Assembly (NCBI GenBank): GCA_023653075.1
Contig: JAMNXQ010000006.1
Location: forward strand, 1 to 64,000
Direction: 5' to 3'
DNA: 64,000 bases
Source of the DNA: Algoriphagus sp.
GTDB taxonomy: Bacteria; Bacteroidota; Bacteroidia; Cytophagales; Cyclobacteriaceae
The notes beneath the pieces were generated by a model, which was not told the DNA's origin, ran no database searches, and saw nothing but the letters and a program-made list of their open reading frames with translations. Positions 34,527 through 43,444 of the stretch are shown here, one piece after another. The position numbers were made by a program, and so were the translations under genes. Each line of letters starts with the position of its first letter. Within the stretch, counting starts at the first letter, position 1.

Positions 34527-36458
34527 ATGTTATCCATCAGTAACCTCTCTTATTTTATCGGCGGTCGTGCATTGTACGAAAATGCCAACCTACACATCAA
34601 GCCCAAGGATAAAATTGGCCTAGTCGGTCAAAATGGCACGGGTAAATCTACCTTGCTGAAAATCATCCATGGAGATTACCTGCCTACTACAGGAGAGGTG
34701 CAAAAGGCCAAAGACTGCAGCCTTGGATTTTTGAATCAGGACTTGCTTTCTTACCAGTCGGATGACTCTATTTTGGAGGTGGCTTTAGCCGCATTCAAGG
34801 AGACCTTGGCGATCCAGGATGAAATCGACAAGGTCTTGAAATTGATGGAAACGGATTATTCGGAGGAAATTATAAACCGACTAGCCCATCTACAGGATCG
34901 ATTTGAATCCAATGAGGGCTATACGATCAAAGCCAAAGCAGAAGAGGTATTGGAGGGGATTGGATTTCAAACCAACGACCTACAAAAGCCATTACGCCAG
35001 TTTTCTGGAGGGTGGCGTATGCGCGTGATGCTCGCCAAATTACTTTTGGAAAAGCCAGCCTTGCTGATGCTCGATGAACCGACCAACCACCTGGATTTAC
35101 CTTCCATTCAATGGGTGGAGAATTACTTGAAAAATTACGAAGGTGCAGTAGTGGTAGTTTCCCACGACCAGACTTTCTTGGACAACTGCATTAGTACTAC
35201 GGTGGAAGTGGCTAACCAAACCCTGACTTCCTATCCCGGAAATTATTCCTTTTACAAGGAGGAGAAAAAATTGCGGATGGAGTTGCAGCAGAATGCCTAC
35301 GAAAATCAGCAGCAGCAAATCAAGCAGACGGAGCGCTTTATTGAACGGTTCAGAGCGAAGGCTACCAAATCCAATCAAGTCCAATCCCGGATTAAGGCCT
35401 TGGATCGCATGGAGCGGGTGCATGAGGTGGTGAATGACGAGGCTTTCGTAAACTTTAAGTTTAAATTTTCACAAAAATCGGGACGCGATGTGGTCACCAT
35501 GGATCAGGTTTCCAAGGCTTATGGGGACTTGACTATTTTGAAAAATACCACAGCCCGCATTGAACGAGGAGATAAAATTGCACTGATTGGAGCCAATGGA
35601 AAAGGAAAATCCACCTTGCTTCGGATTATTGCAGGTACGGAGGCACTAGCAGGAAAGCGTACGGAAGGGCATAATGTGATCAAGTCCTTCTTTGCACAGC
35701 ACCAATTGGAGGCCTTGACCTTAGACAATGAGATCATTCAAGAAATGTCTCAGGCGGGAAGTGGTAAAACAGAAATGGAGCTTCGTGGAGTTTTGGGATG
35801 TTTTCTTTTCTCAAATGAAGAGGTGTATAAAAAAATTAAAGTGCTGTCGGGTGGTGAGAAGTCTCGTGTGGCTCTTGCCAAAACGCTGATTTCTGAAGCC
35901 AATTTTCTATTGCTAGATGAACCAACCAATCATTTGGATTTTCAATCCGTGAATATTTTGATTCAGGCCTTGCAGCAGTACGAGGGTACTTTTATCACCG
36001 TTTCCCACGATCGACACTTTATCAAGGGAGTAGCCAATAAGATCTGGTACATTGAGCAGCATGAAATCAAAGAGTACCCAGGGACTTACGAAGAGTATGA
36101 GTTTTGGAGAAGTCAACAGGTAGATCAGCTGGCTGCAGCACCCGTTCAAAAACTAGTCAAGGCCGCGGTGATGGCTCCATCTAAAAGTAAAGAAGAAACT
36201 CAGCAAGCCAAAAAGGAATTGAAGAAGCTGGAGGATCAATTACAAAATATCGAAAAAGAAATTCACCAATTGGAAGTACAAAAACAGGATTTGGAAGCCA
36301 AATTGGCTGAACCTTCCCTCTACGGAAATGAGGTGGAGGCTCAGAAAATACAGAAAAGCCACCAGCAAGTTCAGGCATCACTTGAAAAAGTAAATGCCAC
36401 TTGGGAGCAGTTGGTGGATCAAATCTCCTCCTTACAGCAACAAGTGACCCAGGTTTAA
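34527..36458 (+). CDS. ABC-F family ATPase
   Basis: 643 aa with two ABC domains and no membrane segment. Domain 1: Walker A GQNGTGKSTLL, signature FSGGWRMRVMLA, Walker B LLMLDEPTNHLD. Domain 2: GANGKGKSTLL, LSGGEKSRVALA, LLLDEPTNHLD. A charged linker (EKKLRMELQQNAYENQQ...) joins them, and a coiled-coil tail (~540-643) resembles the Uup/YheS-type C-terminal domain. ABC-F proteins act on the ribosome, in translation or antibiotic protection. TATTTTTG at 34515-34522 is a likely -7 box, only five bases ahead of the ATG. Confidence 0.93.
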   Translation: MLSISNLSYFIGGRALYENANLHIKPKDKIGLVGQNGTGKSTLLKIIHGDYLPTTGEVQKAKDCSLGFLNQDLLSYQSDDSILEVALAAFKETLAIQDEIDKVLKLMETDYSEEIINRLAHLQDRFESNEGYTIKAKAEEVLEGIGFQTNDLQKPLRQFSGGWRMRVMLAKLLLEKPALLMLDEPTNHLDLPSIQWVENYLKNYEGAVVVVSHDQTFLDNCISTTVEVANQTLTSYPGNYSFYKEEKKLRMELQQNAYENQQQQIKQTERFIERFRAKATKSNQVQSRIKALDRMERVHEVVNDEAFVNFKFKFSQKSGRDVVTMDQVSKAYGDLTILKNTTARIERGDKIALIGANGKGKSTLLRIIAGTEALAGKRTEGHNVIKSFFAQHQLEALTLDNEIIQEMSQAGSGKTEMELRGVLGCFLFSNEEVYKKIKVLSGGEKSRVALAKTLISEANFLLLDEPTNHLDFQSVNILIQALQQYEGTFITVSHDRHFIKGVANKIWYIEQHEIKEYPGTYEEYEFWRSQQVDQLAAAPVQKLVKAAVMAPSKSKEETQQAKKELKKLEDQLQNIEKEIHQLEVQKQDLEAKLAEPSLYGNEVEAQKIQKSHQQVQASLEKVNATWEQLVDQISSLQQQVTQV

Positions 36459-36472
36459 CTTAGAATAGGCAC

Positions 36473-37741
36473 ATGAAAGCTCAGGCACTGCTCTTATTTT
36501 TTCTCGTTCTCTCATTTAAGGGAAATGCACAGGTGCTTGAGGACAAGGTTTATGCAGACCATATCCTTTCGGTACGAATGTTTCCTCAAGGGGGAGATGT
36601 AGAAAGCCAGCTGAATGCGCCTGTAGTTTCTTTGTCTGATTCCAAATCCTTGGTGGTTTGGTTTGATGATGTATCCTTTGATCCGGAGTTGTATACGGCC
36701 AAACTGGTTCACTGCGATACAGATTGGAAGAAGTCGGGATTACGGGATACTGACTTTTCTCTAGCATTCAATGAGTACACTTTATCGGACTATGCCTATT
36801 CGGTCAATACGCGGATGCCTTACATTCGGTATTCCTTTACCCTTCCTCGGGTAAGTAAATCCGGGAATTACCTACTTAAGGTGTACAAAAACCGGGATGA
36901 AAATGCAGTCATTTTTACGAGGCGATTTATGGTGGTAGAGAATAGTGCTGCTGTAGCAGCTCAAGTGGTGCCCCCTGCTCAGACCGAGGATCGCCGCACT
37001 TTGCAGCAAATCAATACCTCAGTCAATTACAGTAATCTGGAAGTGATTGATCCTCAAGTACAAATCAAGGTGGTAATTCGTCAGAACCAGCGTTGGGATA
37101 ATGTTAAAGTTTTGAACAAGCCCACCTTTTTGAACCAAAATTCCAAGCTTCTTCGGTACGAACCTTTTCAGGGGGAAAGTACCTTCCGTGCTGGAAACGA
37201 GTTTCGGTTTATCGACTTACGCTTTATCCGTGCCACAGGAGTCAATGTAGCCTCTGTGAAGGTAGAAGAAACTCTGGTGACTGCGGAAGCACGAGTGGAT
37301 TTACCAAGGCCAGGTGGAGCCTATGCACAATATTTAGATCTCAATGGGTTTTATGTGGTTCAAACGAATGATCGACCAGGGGGAGACCCTGAAGTAGAAA
37401 GTGAATATGTATTTACCACTTTTTACCTCGATGATGTACCAGGAAAAAACATCAAGTTGATGGGAGCGCTCAGTCAATGGGGAAAAGCACCTGAAGCGAC
37501 GATGGTGTACGATCCCAAAAAGCGCTTGTATTCCACTTCGCTTTTAGTGAAGCAAGGGTGGTACGATTACCAATTTGCTTATGCAAACGAAGATGGCTCC
37601 CTTGATTTTGAATCCTTGGAAGGAAGTCACTTCCAAACCGAGAATGAATACGAGGTATTTGTGTACTACAGGGGTCTAGGTTCTCGATACGATCAGTTGG
37701 TAGGTTACGTGTACTTGCAGCCGAATAAGCGAAGGCTATAA
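36473..37741 (+). CDS. Type IX secretion system plug protein (DUF5103)
   Basis: 422 aa with a signal peptide (1-19, ends KGNAQ). The N-terminal domain has VRMFPQGGDVESQLNAPVVSL, then the DUF5103/T9SS-plug segments LVVWFDDVSFDPELYTAKLVHCD and YAYSVNTRMPYIRYSFTLP. The C-terminal region resembles a carbohydrate-binding-like beta domain (LMGALSQWGKAPEATMVYD). The family plugs the SprA translocon of the T9SS at the outer membrane. It follows ABC-F by 14 bases and converges on cas6; a terminator separates them. Confidence 0.88.
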   Translation: MKAQALLLFFLVLSFKGNAQVLEDKVYADHILSVRMFPQGGDVESQLNAPVVSLSDSKSLVVWFDDVSFDPELYTAKLVHCDTDWKKSGLRDTDFSLAFNEYTLSDYAYSVNTRMPYIRYSFTLPRVSKSGNYLLKVYKNRDENAVIFTRRFMVVENSAAVAAQVVPPAQTEDRRTLQQINTSVNYSNLEVIDPQVQIKVVIRQNQRWDNVKVLNKPTFLNQNSKLLRYEPFQGESTFRAGNEFRFIDLRFIRATGVNVASVKVEETLVTAEARVDLPRPGGAYAQYLDLNGFYVVQTNDRPGGDPEVESEYVFTTFYLDDVPGKNIKLMGALSQWGKAPEATMVYDPKKRLYSTSLLVKQGWYDYQFAYANEDGSLDFESLEGSHFQTENEYEVFVYYRGLGSRYDQLVGYVYLQPNKRRL

Positions 37742-37762
37742 TCCATTTTTTCCCAAAAAATA

Positions 37763-37792
37763 AACCCCAAAAAGAAGGCTCTTTTTGGGGTT
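37763..37792. terminator. Terminator between the T9SS plug gene and cas6
   Basis: AACCCCAAAAAG / CTTTTTGGGGTT perfect 12-bp stem. On the minus strand it is followed by TATTTTTTGGG, so it mainly ends the cas6 transcript; the + side has only a weak T-run. Confidence 0.75.
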
Positions 37793-37815
37793 AGCTCGTG
37801 AAATAGTCGAAGGGA

Positions 37816-38706
37816 TTAATACTCCCCTTTGGAGGCTTCAGATTCTTCTTCTGTTGGCGCTACATTTTGGCGAACTCGTTCGCCAGCAGCTTTGTAGGGC
37901 ACGAATCCTTCCCTTTTGAACTTGTAAGGAGTAGTTTTAGTATCAGCAGGATGGGTAGCCAAGTCCATCATACCAAAACCTTTGTGGGTAAAGGCGCCTA
38001 GACCACATTTGAAAACAAAATCTTGTACCTCAGGTGCAGCATAAAGCGTGAAGGGTAACGTGTAGCCTCTCACCTCGTATTTTACATCAAGGTCATAGAC
38101 TGCGTAGATTCGCGCAAATTTTTTCTGTTGTTCTTTCAACTTATTTACATAAACCATGTCTGGTACCACCTGGAATTTAAAGAAGGATTCCATTTGCTCT
38201 GCGGTATACCACCCTGATTTTTCCATGCGCGTGAGCGTAGATTCATATAGTAAATCAGAGAACTCGTCGCTATCAGGATTGATAAATCGCTTCCCCGCTT
38301 CTTCATTGAAGGCTGGCGTGATGAGCACCAAAGGAGAGATGCAGACAAACTTATTGGAAACATCCAAGATAGGTTCGGTCTCTAGCTCGGTGTATTCTGG
38401 GGAAAGAATCAAGTTGCCCAACTCAATTTTTGGGGTCGCAAATACTTGCTCAAGCAAGTAATCGATAAACTCCTCACTCTGAGAGGAAAGGACGAGGGTG
38501 ACTAGGCTGGAGTAATAGTGCAAACCACTACGACTCACTTTTGTTTGTCCTTTTAATCCAGAGAAATTGAAGAAATTATAGTTGAAGAATTCCTCCTTTC
38601 CTCCTTTGACAATGAGTCCCTTGAGGAATTGTGCCAGAATGTACTGGTGGTGAAAAGGCAAAAATGAGCCTTTATTTTTTAAAGAAAATATGATGCGTAC
38701 TCTCAC
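37816..38706 (-). CDS. cas6: Orphan Cas6-family CRISPR-associated endoribonuclease homologue
   Basis: 296 aa from a GTG at 38706 (MRVRIIFSLKNKG); the track's TTG ten codons earlier adds residues not seen in homologues. N-terminal ferredoxin-like domain: LPFHHQYILAQFLKGLI aligns with VPYNHQYYLQGLIYNAI of Pyrococcus Cas6 (from memory), and LGNLILSPEY and FVCISPLVLITP are further family segments. The glycine-rich loop GLGAFTHKGFGMMDL near 235 is the RAMP/Cas6 hallmark, followed by a 45-residue polar tail. No CRISPR array or other cas gene is in the window. At the positions of catalytic Tyr31 and His46 of Pyrococcus Cas6 I read Lys and an acidic residue by eye, so activity may differ. It has its own likely promoter. 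Confidence 0.8.
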   Translation of the reverse strand: MRVRIIFSLKNKGSFLPFHHQYILAQFLKGLIVKGGKEEFFNYNFFNFSGLKGQTKVSRSGLHYYSSLVTLVLSSQSEEFIDYLLEQVFATPKIELGNLILSPEYTELETEPILDVSNKFVCISPLVLITPAFNEEAGKRFINPDSDEFSDLLYESTLTRMEKSGWYTAEQMESFFKFQVVPDMVYVNKLKEQQKKFARIYAVYDLDVKYEVRGYTLPFTLYAAPEVQDFVFKCGLGAFTHKGFGMMDLATHPADTKTTPYKFKREGFVPYKAAGERVRQNVAPTEEESEASKGEY

Positions 38707-38770
38707 GGGTTTGAAAAATAAAATGAAACAATCCAATTCTTAGTCTTGCCAAGCCTTGGTAATTAAATAA

Positions 38771-38802
38771 CTAAAGTAAAATTACACTAATTTTTTATCA
38801 AA
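38771..38802 (-). promoter_or_regulatory. Promoter of the orphan cas6
   Basis: Minus strand: TTTG (38799-38802), 20 bases, TACTTTAG (38771-38778): seven of eight -7 bases match and the -33 box is exact. It starts at the end of ychF, 65 bases ahead of the cas6 GTG. Confidence 0.5.
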
Positions 38803-38804
38803 AC

Positions 38805-39902
38805 TCAAACATTGAACCTAAAATGCATGATGTCCCCATCTTGAACCACGTATTCTTTGCCTTCGATCGAGATTTTACCATTTTCTCTACACACTGCCTC
38901 GCTCTTAAATTGTTTGTAATCTGCAAGGCGGATGACCTCCGCTTTGATAAATCCTCGTTCAAAGTCCGTATGAATCACTCCAGCGGCTTGTGGTGCTTTC
39001 CAACCTTTACGGATCGTCCAAGCACGAACCTCCTGCACACCAGCAGTAAAGTAAGTGATTAAGTTGAGAAGGGTATAGGCACCATAAATCAAGCGGTTAA
39101 GACCACTTTCATTCAATCCGTATTCACTTAGAAACATGGCTTTTTCTTCTGGGTCGTCAAATTCGGCAATTTGGGATTCGATGGCCGCACAAAGGACGAT
39201 AACCTCAGCATTTTCTTCTTTTACTTTTTCCCGAAGTTGGGTTACAAAAGCATTTCCTGTGTGAATGCTTGCCTCGTCGACATTGGCCACATAGATCACT
39301 GGCTTGATCGTAAGGAGTTGAAGGTCACGAACGGCATCTAGATCTTCCTTGTCTACTTCGATGGCTCGTGCATTTAGTCCTGTAGTCAAGCCATCTTTAA
39401 ATTGGAGCAAAGTTTCCAATTCACGCTTGGCTTTAGCATCTCCAGATTTGGCCACCTTTTCGATCCGCTGAATCTTTTTTTCGACAGATTCCAAATCCTT
39501 CAACTGCAATTCGGTGTCGATGACTTCTTTGTCAAAAATCGGGTCTACGCCACCAGCGACGTGAACGATGTTGTTATCCTCAAAGCATCGGATGACGTGA
39601 ATGATGGCGTCCACTTCACGAATGTTGGCCAAAAACTTATTTCCCAGTCCTTCGCCTTTTGAGGCACCTTTTACAAGTCCAGCAATATCTACAAACTCGA
39701 TGATAGTAGGAACTACACGTTGTGGATTGACCAAGGCTTCCAATTCCTGCAAGCGTGCATCTGGAACGGAAACTACTCCCACATTGGGTTCGATGGTACA
39801 AAAAGGAAAGTTTGCTGCTTCAGCCTTTGCGCTAGAAAGCGAATTAAACAAGGTAGATTTGCCCACATTGGGGAGACCTACTATGCCACATTGTAATGCC
39901 AT
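38805..39902 (-). CDS. ychF: Redox-regulated ATPase YchF (OLA1/Obg family)
   Basis: 365 aa. G1 motif [14 protein letters not shown] at 8-21, switch segments CTIEPNVG and [23 protein letters not shown], and the YchF G4 replacement [10 protein letters not shown] in place of NKxD, which explains its ATP preference. The C-terminal TGS domain ends with [16 protein letters not shown]. Cytosolic P-loop protein acting in translation-related and oxidative stress responses. Its ATG overlaps the AI-2E gene stop by one base (TAATG). Confidence 0.96.
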   Translation of the reverse strand: MALQCGIVGLPNVGKSTLFNSLSSAKAEAANFPFCTIEPNVGVVSVPDARLQELEALVNPQRVVPTIIEFVDIAGLVKGASKGEGLGNKFLANIREVDAIIHVIRCFEDNNIVHVAGGVDPIFDKEVIDTELQLKDLESVEKKIQRIEKVAKSGDAKAKRELETLLQFKDGLTTGLNARAIEVDKEDLDAVRDLQLLTIKPVIYVANVDEASIHTGNAFVTQLREKVKEENAEVIVLCAAIESQIAEFDDPEEKAMFLSEYGLNESGLNRLIYGAYTLLNLITYFTAGVQEVRAWTIRKGWKAPQAAGVIHTDFERGFIKAEVIRLADYKQFKSEAVCRENGKISIEGKEYVVQDGDIMHFRFNV

Positions 39903-40996
39903 TAAGTCGTTGCTTTAATTTTAAATATTTTGTAGGACTTGTATCCTTTGTAAAATTCCATAACCGATACTCTGAAAATGGTGTAAACGGGTATGGCAAA
40001 AATCATCCCTAAAATTCCTGCGATTTTTGCACCGGCAAAGATAATAACAAAAATTTCAAGAGGATGCGCTTTTACGGATTTGGAAAAAATAAGCGGTTGC
40101 AGGAGTACATTATCCGTAATCTGGACCACTGCAAATACAGAAATGATTTTAAAAAGTAGGAAGCTGTAGTCACTGTCTACCGTATAGTCACCTGTGGATA
40201 CACCTACGATAATGCCAAAAGCAGTTCCTAAAATCGGCCCCGCATAGGGGATAAGATTAGCAATTGCTGCAAAGAGGGCTATAGTCAGTGCATAGTCCAC
40301 GCCTGCCAGGGTAAGTCCAGAAGCAGCGAGCAAGAAAATAGCCAATACTTGAAGTAGAAGTCCAAATAGGTAATTGGAAAGCAATTTTTCGACCTTGGTA
40401 AAGGTCGCTACCGATAACTCAAAATAGGTATTTGGAATGAGATTCAGGAGATTTCTGCGAAGCAGGCCATTTTCTAATAATAAGAAAAAAGTAATGAAGG
40501 CGATGGCCATGGTGCCAATAAACACACTACTTGTCACCGCAATTGCATCAGAAATGAATCCGCCGATGTCAAATTTTTTGAGAACTTCTTGCACAGACAT
40601 TCTGAGTTCCTCAAGAAGGATTCCCTTTTTATTTTCAATGAGTTGGTACTTCATCAAAAACCGTTCTAGTTTTTCTAAGGGAACTTCTAGTTGCAGGTAA
40701 ATACTCTCCAAATCCAACTCACTCAAAAGAATAAGTTGGCGATTGATTAGTGGGAAAAATAGGAGTCCCAATAAAAATACAATGGAAATAACTACCCCAT
40801 ATGAGCCAAGAATGGCAATTCCTCTTGGAATATGCTGTCCTACGATGTGTACTTCATTTATTCTATTGGTCAAGGGACGAAGCAGCGCAGCAAGAATCAA
40901 AGAAACCACCAGGTACAATGAAATAGAAGAAAAATACCAACCAAAAACGAGGAAGGTGAGAAAGAAAAGAATGAGGTAGATGAAAAACCGTTGCAT
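39902..40996 (-). CDS. AI-2E family (PF01594) membrane permease
   Basis: 364 aa from the ATG at 40996. The TTG proposed 12 codons earlier lies inside the terminator of the upstream gene and is rejected. Eight or so hydrophobic segments: the N-terminal pair, a soluble region ~80-150 ([18 protein letters not shown]), and a C-terminal bundle with [21 protein letters not shown], the family signature. Despite the family name, most members are not proven AI-2 exporters; some are Na+/H+ antiporter-like. Stop overlaps ychF by one base. A second paralogue is at 47923-49023. Confidence 0.87.
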   Translation of the reverse strand: MQRFFIYLILFFLTFLVFGWYFSSISLYLVVSLILAALLRPLTNRINEVHIVGQHIPRGIAILGSYGVVISIVFLLGLLFFPLINRQLILLSELDLESIYLQLEVPLEKLERFLMKYQLIENKKGILLEELRMSVQEVLKKFDIGGFISDAIAVTSSVFIGTMAIAFITFFLLLENGLLRRNLLNLIPNTYFELSVATFTKVEKLLSNYLFGLLLQVLAIFLLAASGLTLAGVDYALTIALFAAIANLIPYAGPILGTAFGIIVGVSTGDYTVDSDYSFLLFKIISVFAVVQITDNVLLQPLIFSKSVKAHPLEIFVIIFAGAKIAGILGMIFAIPVYTIFRVSVMEFYKGYKSYKIFKIKATT

Positions 40997-41003
40997 GGTA
41001 GTA

Positions 41004-41030
41004 AAAAGAAAAGGAGGCAGAAGCCTCCTC
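41004..41030 (-). terminator. Intrinsic terminator after the DUF3276 gene
   Basis: On the minus strand AGGAGGC-TTCT-GCCTCCT (perfect 7-bp stem, 4-base loop) followed by TTTTCTTTTT. It decides the start of the AI-2E permease gene. Confidence 0.85.
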
Positions 41031-41076
41031 AAATATATTGGAATTAGAACGTTATCCCCAATGAATTACCGCTGGA

Positions 41077-41406
41077 TTATTCCCAACGCAAGTCATTATT
41101 AACTTCGTTCTCAGATTCTTCATTCTCAAACTGCTCAAAATCGAAGTCAGGAAGCAAATCGATTTTCACATGATCTACGGCTTCATTCAATGCATTGACA
41201 AATTTGAAGAAATCCTCCTTATACAAAAAGATTTTGTGCTTCTCATAACTGAAGCTATCGCCGTCTGTTCTTCGCTTGCTCTCCGTAATGGTCAAGTAAT
41301 AATCGTTGCCACGGGTTGATTTGATGTCAAAAAAATAAGTTCTTTTTCCTGCCTTAACTTTTTTAGAGAAAATTTCATCTCTATCGTATCCTCGGTGATC
41401 TTCCAA
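41077..41406 (-). CDS. DUF3276 family PUR-like protein
   Basis: 109 aa with a TTG start at 41406; the N-terminus (L/M)EDHRGYDRDEIFSKKVKAGKRTYFFDIKS matches the conserved start of the family, so TTG is preferred. YFFDIKSTRGNDYYLTITESKR and YEKHKIFLYKEDFFKFVNAL resemble the PUR-alpha/PUR-repeat fold, known to bind single-stranded nucleic acid. The tail is acidic (FENEESENEVNNDLRWE). A likely -7 box TAGTTTTG (minus) lies at 41478-41485. Followed by a terminator. Confidence 0.85.
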   Translation of the reverse strand: MEDHRGYDRDEIFSKKVKAGKRTYFFDIKSTRGNDYYLTITESKRRTDGDSFSYEKHKIFLYKEDFFKFVNALNEAVDHVKIDLLPDFDFEQFENEESENEVNNDLRWE

Positions 41407-41747
41407 TGTTGTAGGGGTTATTTTTTTGGAACGGTTAAATTGTTGGGCCTAAGATAAAGTAAAAACGGGGTAGAATTCAAAACTAAGACCTGCTTTTTTT
41501 CAAAAATCTGTGAAAAAAGGAGTACAAGTTGGACTAATTTCGATACAAACTTGATAAGCTTAAACAGAAAGTAGGAAAAAAAACTCGGTAAATTTGTGCT
41601 ATGGTATTGATTTTGAATTAAATAAACGGAACGGAAAAAATGCAAAAAGGACTGCTTATTGGACCTTCAAGGGGAGCGTTTCCCCAAGTCCTTAGCCTAA
41701 AAAAAGCTGTCTTTTTTCAAAACAGCTTATTTGACTCGTCAAACTAA
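41407..41747. other. Intergenic stretch with a structured segment
   Basis: 341 bases between DUF3276 and ferredoxin. It holds the DUF3276 promoter (about 41478-41504 minus) and the ferredoxin terminator (41699-41728). Between 41647 and 41693 there is a branched hairpin: outer AAGGACT / AGTCCTT and inner GGGGA / TCCCC. The 75-aa and 35-aa ORFs here have no coding signs. Confidence 0.5.
41699..41728 (-). terminator. Intrinsic terminator after the ferredoxin gene
   Basis: Minus strand: AAGCTGT (41722-41728) pairs with ACAGCTT (41704-41710), followed by TTTTTTTA. About 20 bases after the stop. Confidence 0.75.
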
Positions 41748-42095
41748 TTATTCTCCGTGTAAGAAGGCTTTCTTAGCAAGTAAGGCTTCTTCACTTTCAC
41801 GGTGATCTGGATCATCGACGCAGCAGTCTACAGGACAAACAGCCGCACATTGCGGTTCTTCATGGAAGCCATTGCATTCGGTACATTTATCGGATACGAT
41901 GTAATAAAACTCATCAGAAATAGGGTTTTGCTTTGTAGTGCCGGCTACAACGGTACCGTCTCCAAGGGTCACTTCTTTTAAATTGGTGCCTCCAGCCCAA
42001 GTCCATTCTACTCCACCTTCATAAATTGCCGTGTTTGGGCACTCAGGTTCGCATGCACCGCAATTGATGCATTCGTCTGTAATCATTATCGCCAT
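41748..42095 (-). CDS. 4Fe-4S dicluster ferredoxin
   Basis: 115 aa. Cluster 1 binding set [20 protein letters not shown] near 12-31 and cluster 2 set [22 protein letters not shown] near 72-95; the longer spacing in the second set (CxxC-x8-CxxxCP) is typical of the YfhL-like dicluster ferredoxins. It carries electrons at low potential in the cytosol. It has a good promoter and its own terminator, so it is monocistronic, divergent from the acyl-CoA reductase. Confidence 0.92.
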   Translation of the reverse strand: MAIMITDECINCGACEPECPNTAIYEGGVEWTWAGGTNLKEVTLGDGTVVAGTTKQNPISDEFYYIVSDKCTECNGFHEEPQCAAVCPVDCCVDDPDHRESEEALLAKKAFLHGE

Positions 42096-42114
42096 AGGTA
42101 GTCAAATTTGAGTT

Positions 42115-42146
42115 CAAAGTTACAATCTCCTAAACACCTTCGCAAT
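42115..42146 (-). promoter_or_regulatory. Promoter of the ferredoxin gene
   Basis: Minus strand: ATTG (42143-42146), 20 bases, TAACTTTG (42115-42122), an exact -7 box, 20 bases before the ATG. Confidence 0.6.
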
Positions 42147-42202
42147 AAAAAAGTTGTCATACTAATTAATTTAAATTTATTCCAAAGGGCATTCTTTTTG
42201 GA

Positions 42203-42210
42203 TACCTTTG
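42203..42210 (+). promoter_or_regulatory. -7 element TACCTTTG of the acyl-CoA reductase gene
   Basis: Exact TAnnTTTG match; ends only four bases before the ATG at 42215, so the transcript would have almost no 5' leader. -33 box not clear. Confidence 0.45.
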
Positions 42211-42214
42211 CAAC

Positions 42215-43249
42215 ATGCAATTCATTTTTCCGCTTTCTGATCGAATTTCGGCCTTTATTCGCCTAGGAAACCGTCTGTCTGAATTGGAAGGCGACGAAAA
42301 ACAAGCACTTTTTCAGCAAGCCCAAAATCAGAATGCTTGGTTTACTCCGCAGTCTCTGGACCAGTCCTTAAAGGGAATCCAGGTTCTCTTGAATGCCCAG
42401 GCTTTGGAAAAATGGGTGGCCAACTATTCTTTTTCAGAATCGGACCAACCTCAGCAAATTGGGTTAATGCTTGCTGGAAATATTCCTGGGGTAGGTTTTC
42501 ATGATATTTTGGCGGTATTAATTGCAGGTCATTCGGCCTGCATCAAACTTAGTTCCCAGGATTCGGCATTACCACTTTGGTTACTCACCCAATTGAAAGC
42601 TATTGAGCCTCGTTTTGTAACACGCATTTTTGTAGAAGAATTCTTAAAAAACAAGCAGGCCTACATCGCTACAGGAAGTGACAATTCTGCCCGTTACTTC
42701 AATTACTACTTTGGGAAGTACCCACACCTGATTCGTTCCAATCGGACTTCTATAGCCATTCTCCAAGGAAATGAATCTACGGCTGATTTGCAGGCTTTGG
42801 GTCATGATATTTTCGATTACTTTGGTTTGGGCTGTAGAAATGTATCCAAGGTATTTGTCAAAAATCAGGAGCAGTTGACACAACTTCTCGATGCGCTACA
42901 ATCCTTTGAAGGGGTAGCCCATCACCACAAATACTTCAATAATTACGAGTACACGAAGTCTATTTATTTGGTGAATGGAACTCCACACCTAGACAATGGC
43001 TTTCTCTTGCTCAAAGAATCGGCAGACTTGGTTTCTCCTATTGGAGTTCTATTTTACGAGATCTACGAAGATGATCTTGAGTTGCAATCCAAACTTTCAA
43101 CCTTAGCCAGCCAGATCCAATGCGTGGTGGGGAGTTCTAGCCTTGGACTTCCCGGACTGATTCCCTTTGGCCAAACCCAGTGCCCAGCCCCATGGGACTA
43201 TGCGGATGGGGTAGATACCCTTCAATTTTTGTGTGGGTTAGGTTTTTAG
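42215..43249 (+). CDS. LuxC-like acyl-CoA reductase
   Basis: 344 aa. Residues ~75-230 form an aldehyde-dehydrogenase-like fold: IGLMLAGNIPGVGFHDILAVLIAGH and CIKLSSQDSALP match the LuxC family N-terminus. The catalytic cysteine is probably that in FDYFGLGCRNVSKVF. IATGSDNSARYF and IRSNRTSIAILQGNES are NADPH-pocket segments. The family reduces acyl-CoA or acyl-protein to a fatty aldehyde. No luxD/luxE or other lux gene is near, so bioluminescence is not implied; the role in Bacteroidota is unclear. Confidence 0.85.
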   Translation: MQFIFPLSDRISAFIRLGNRLSELEGDEKQALFQQAQNQNAWFTPQSLDQSLKGIQVLLNAQALEKWVANYSFSESDQPQQIGLMLAGNIPGVGFHDILAVLIAGHSACIKLSSQDSALPLWLLTQLKAIEPRFVTRIFVEEFLKNKQAYIATGSDNSARYFNYYFGKYPHLIRSNRTSIAILQGNESTADLQALGHDIFDYFGLGCRNVSKVFVKNQEQLTQLLDALQSFEGVAHHHKYFNNYEYTKSIYLVNGTPHLDNGFLLLKESADLVSPIGVLFYEIYEDDLELQSKLSTLASQIQCVVGSSSLGLPGLIPFGQTQCPAPWDYADGVDTLQFLCGLGF

Positions 43250-43444
43250 TGAAAATTAGAGCACAGCAAATCTTTTATCTTTCATTCCTACTTTCTAAGG
43301 CAGTTATGATTTGACTAAAAAATCTTGGGAGGCAGTATTAGTTAGGCAACCCTTAAAACGCAATGTTCGTTACCATTTTTGTTGCTTTTTCCTATATTCG
43401 CAATCGGAAATTTGAACCATTTACTCCATAAACTATACAATACG

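Noticed and set aside
41418-41645. 75-aa minus-strand ORF upstream of DUF3276
   Set aside because: Low-complexity Phe/Leu/Ser sequence produced by AT-rich promoter DNA.
41640-41747. 35-aa + ORF MQKGLLIGPSRG...
   Set aside because: Passes through the hairpin and the ferredoxin terminator; no sign of coding.
42215-43249. Bioluminescence (lux) locus
   Set aside because: Only a LuxC-like reductase is present; no luxA, luxB, luxD or luxE near it.
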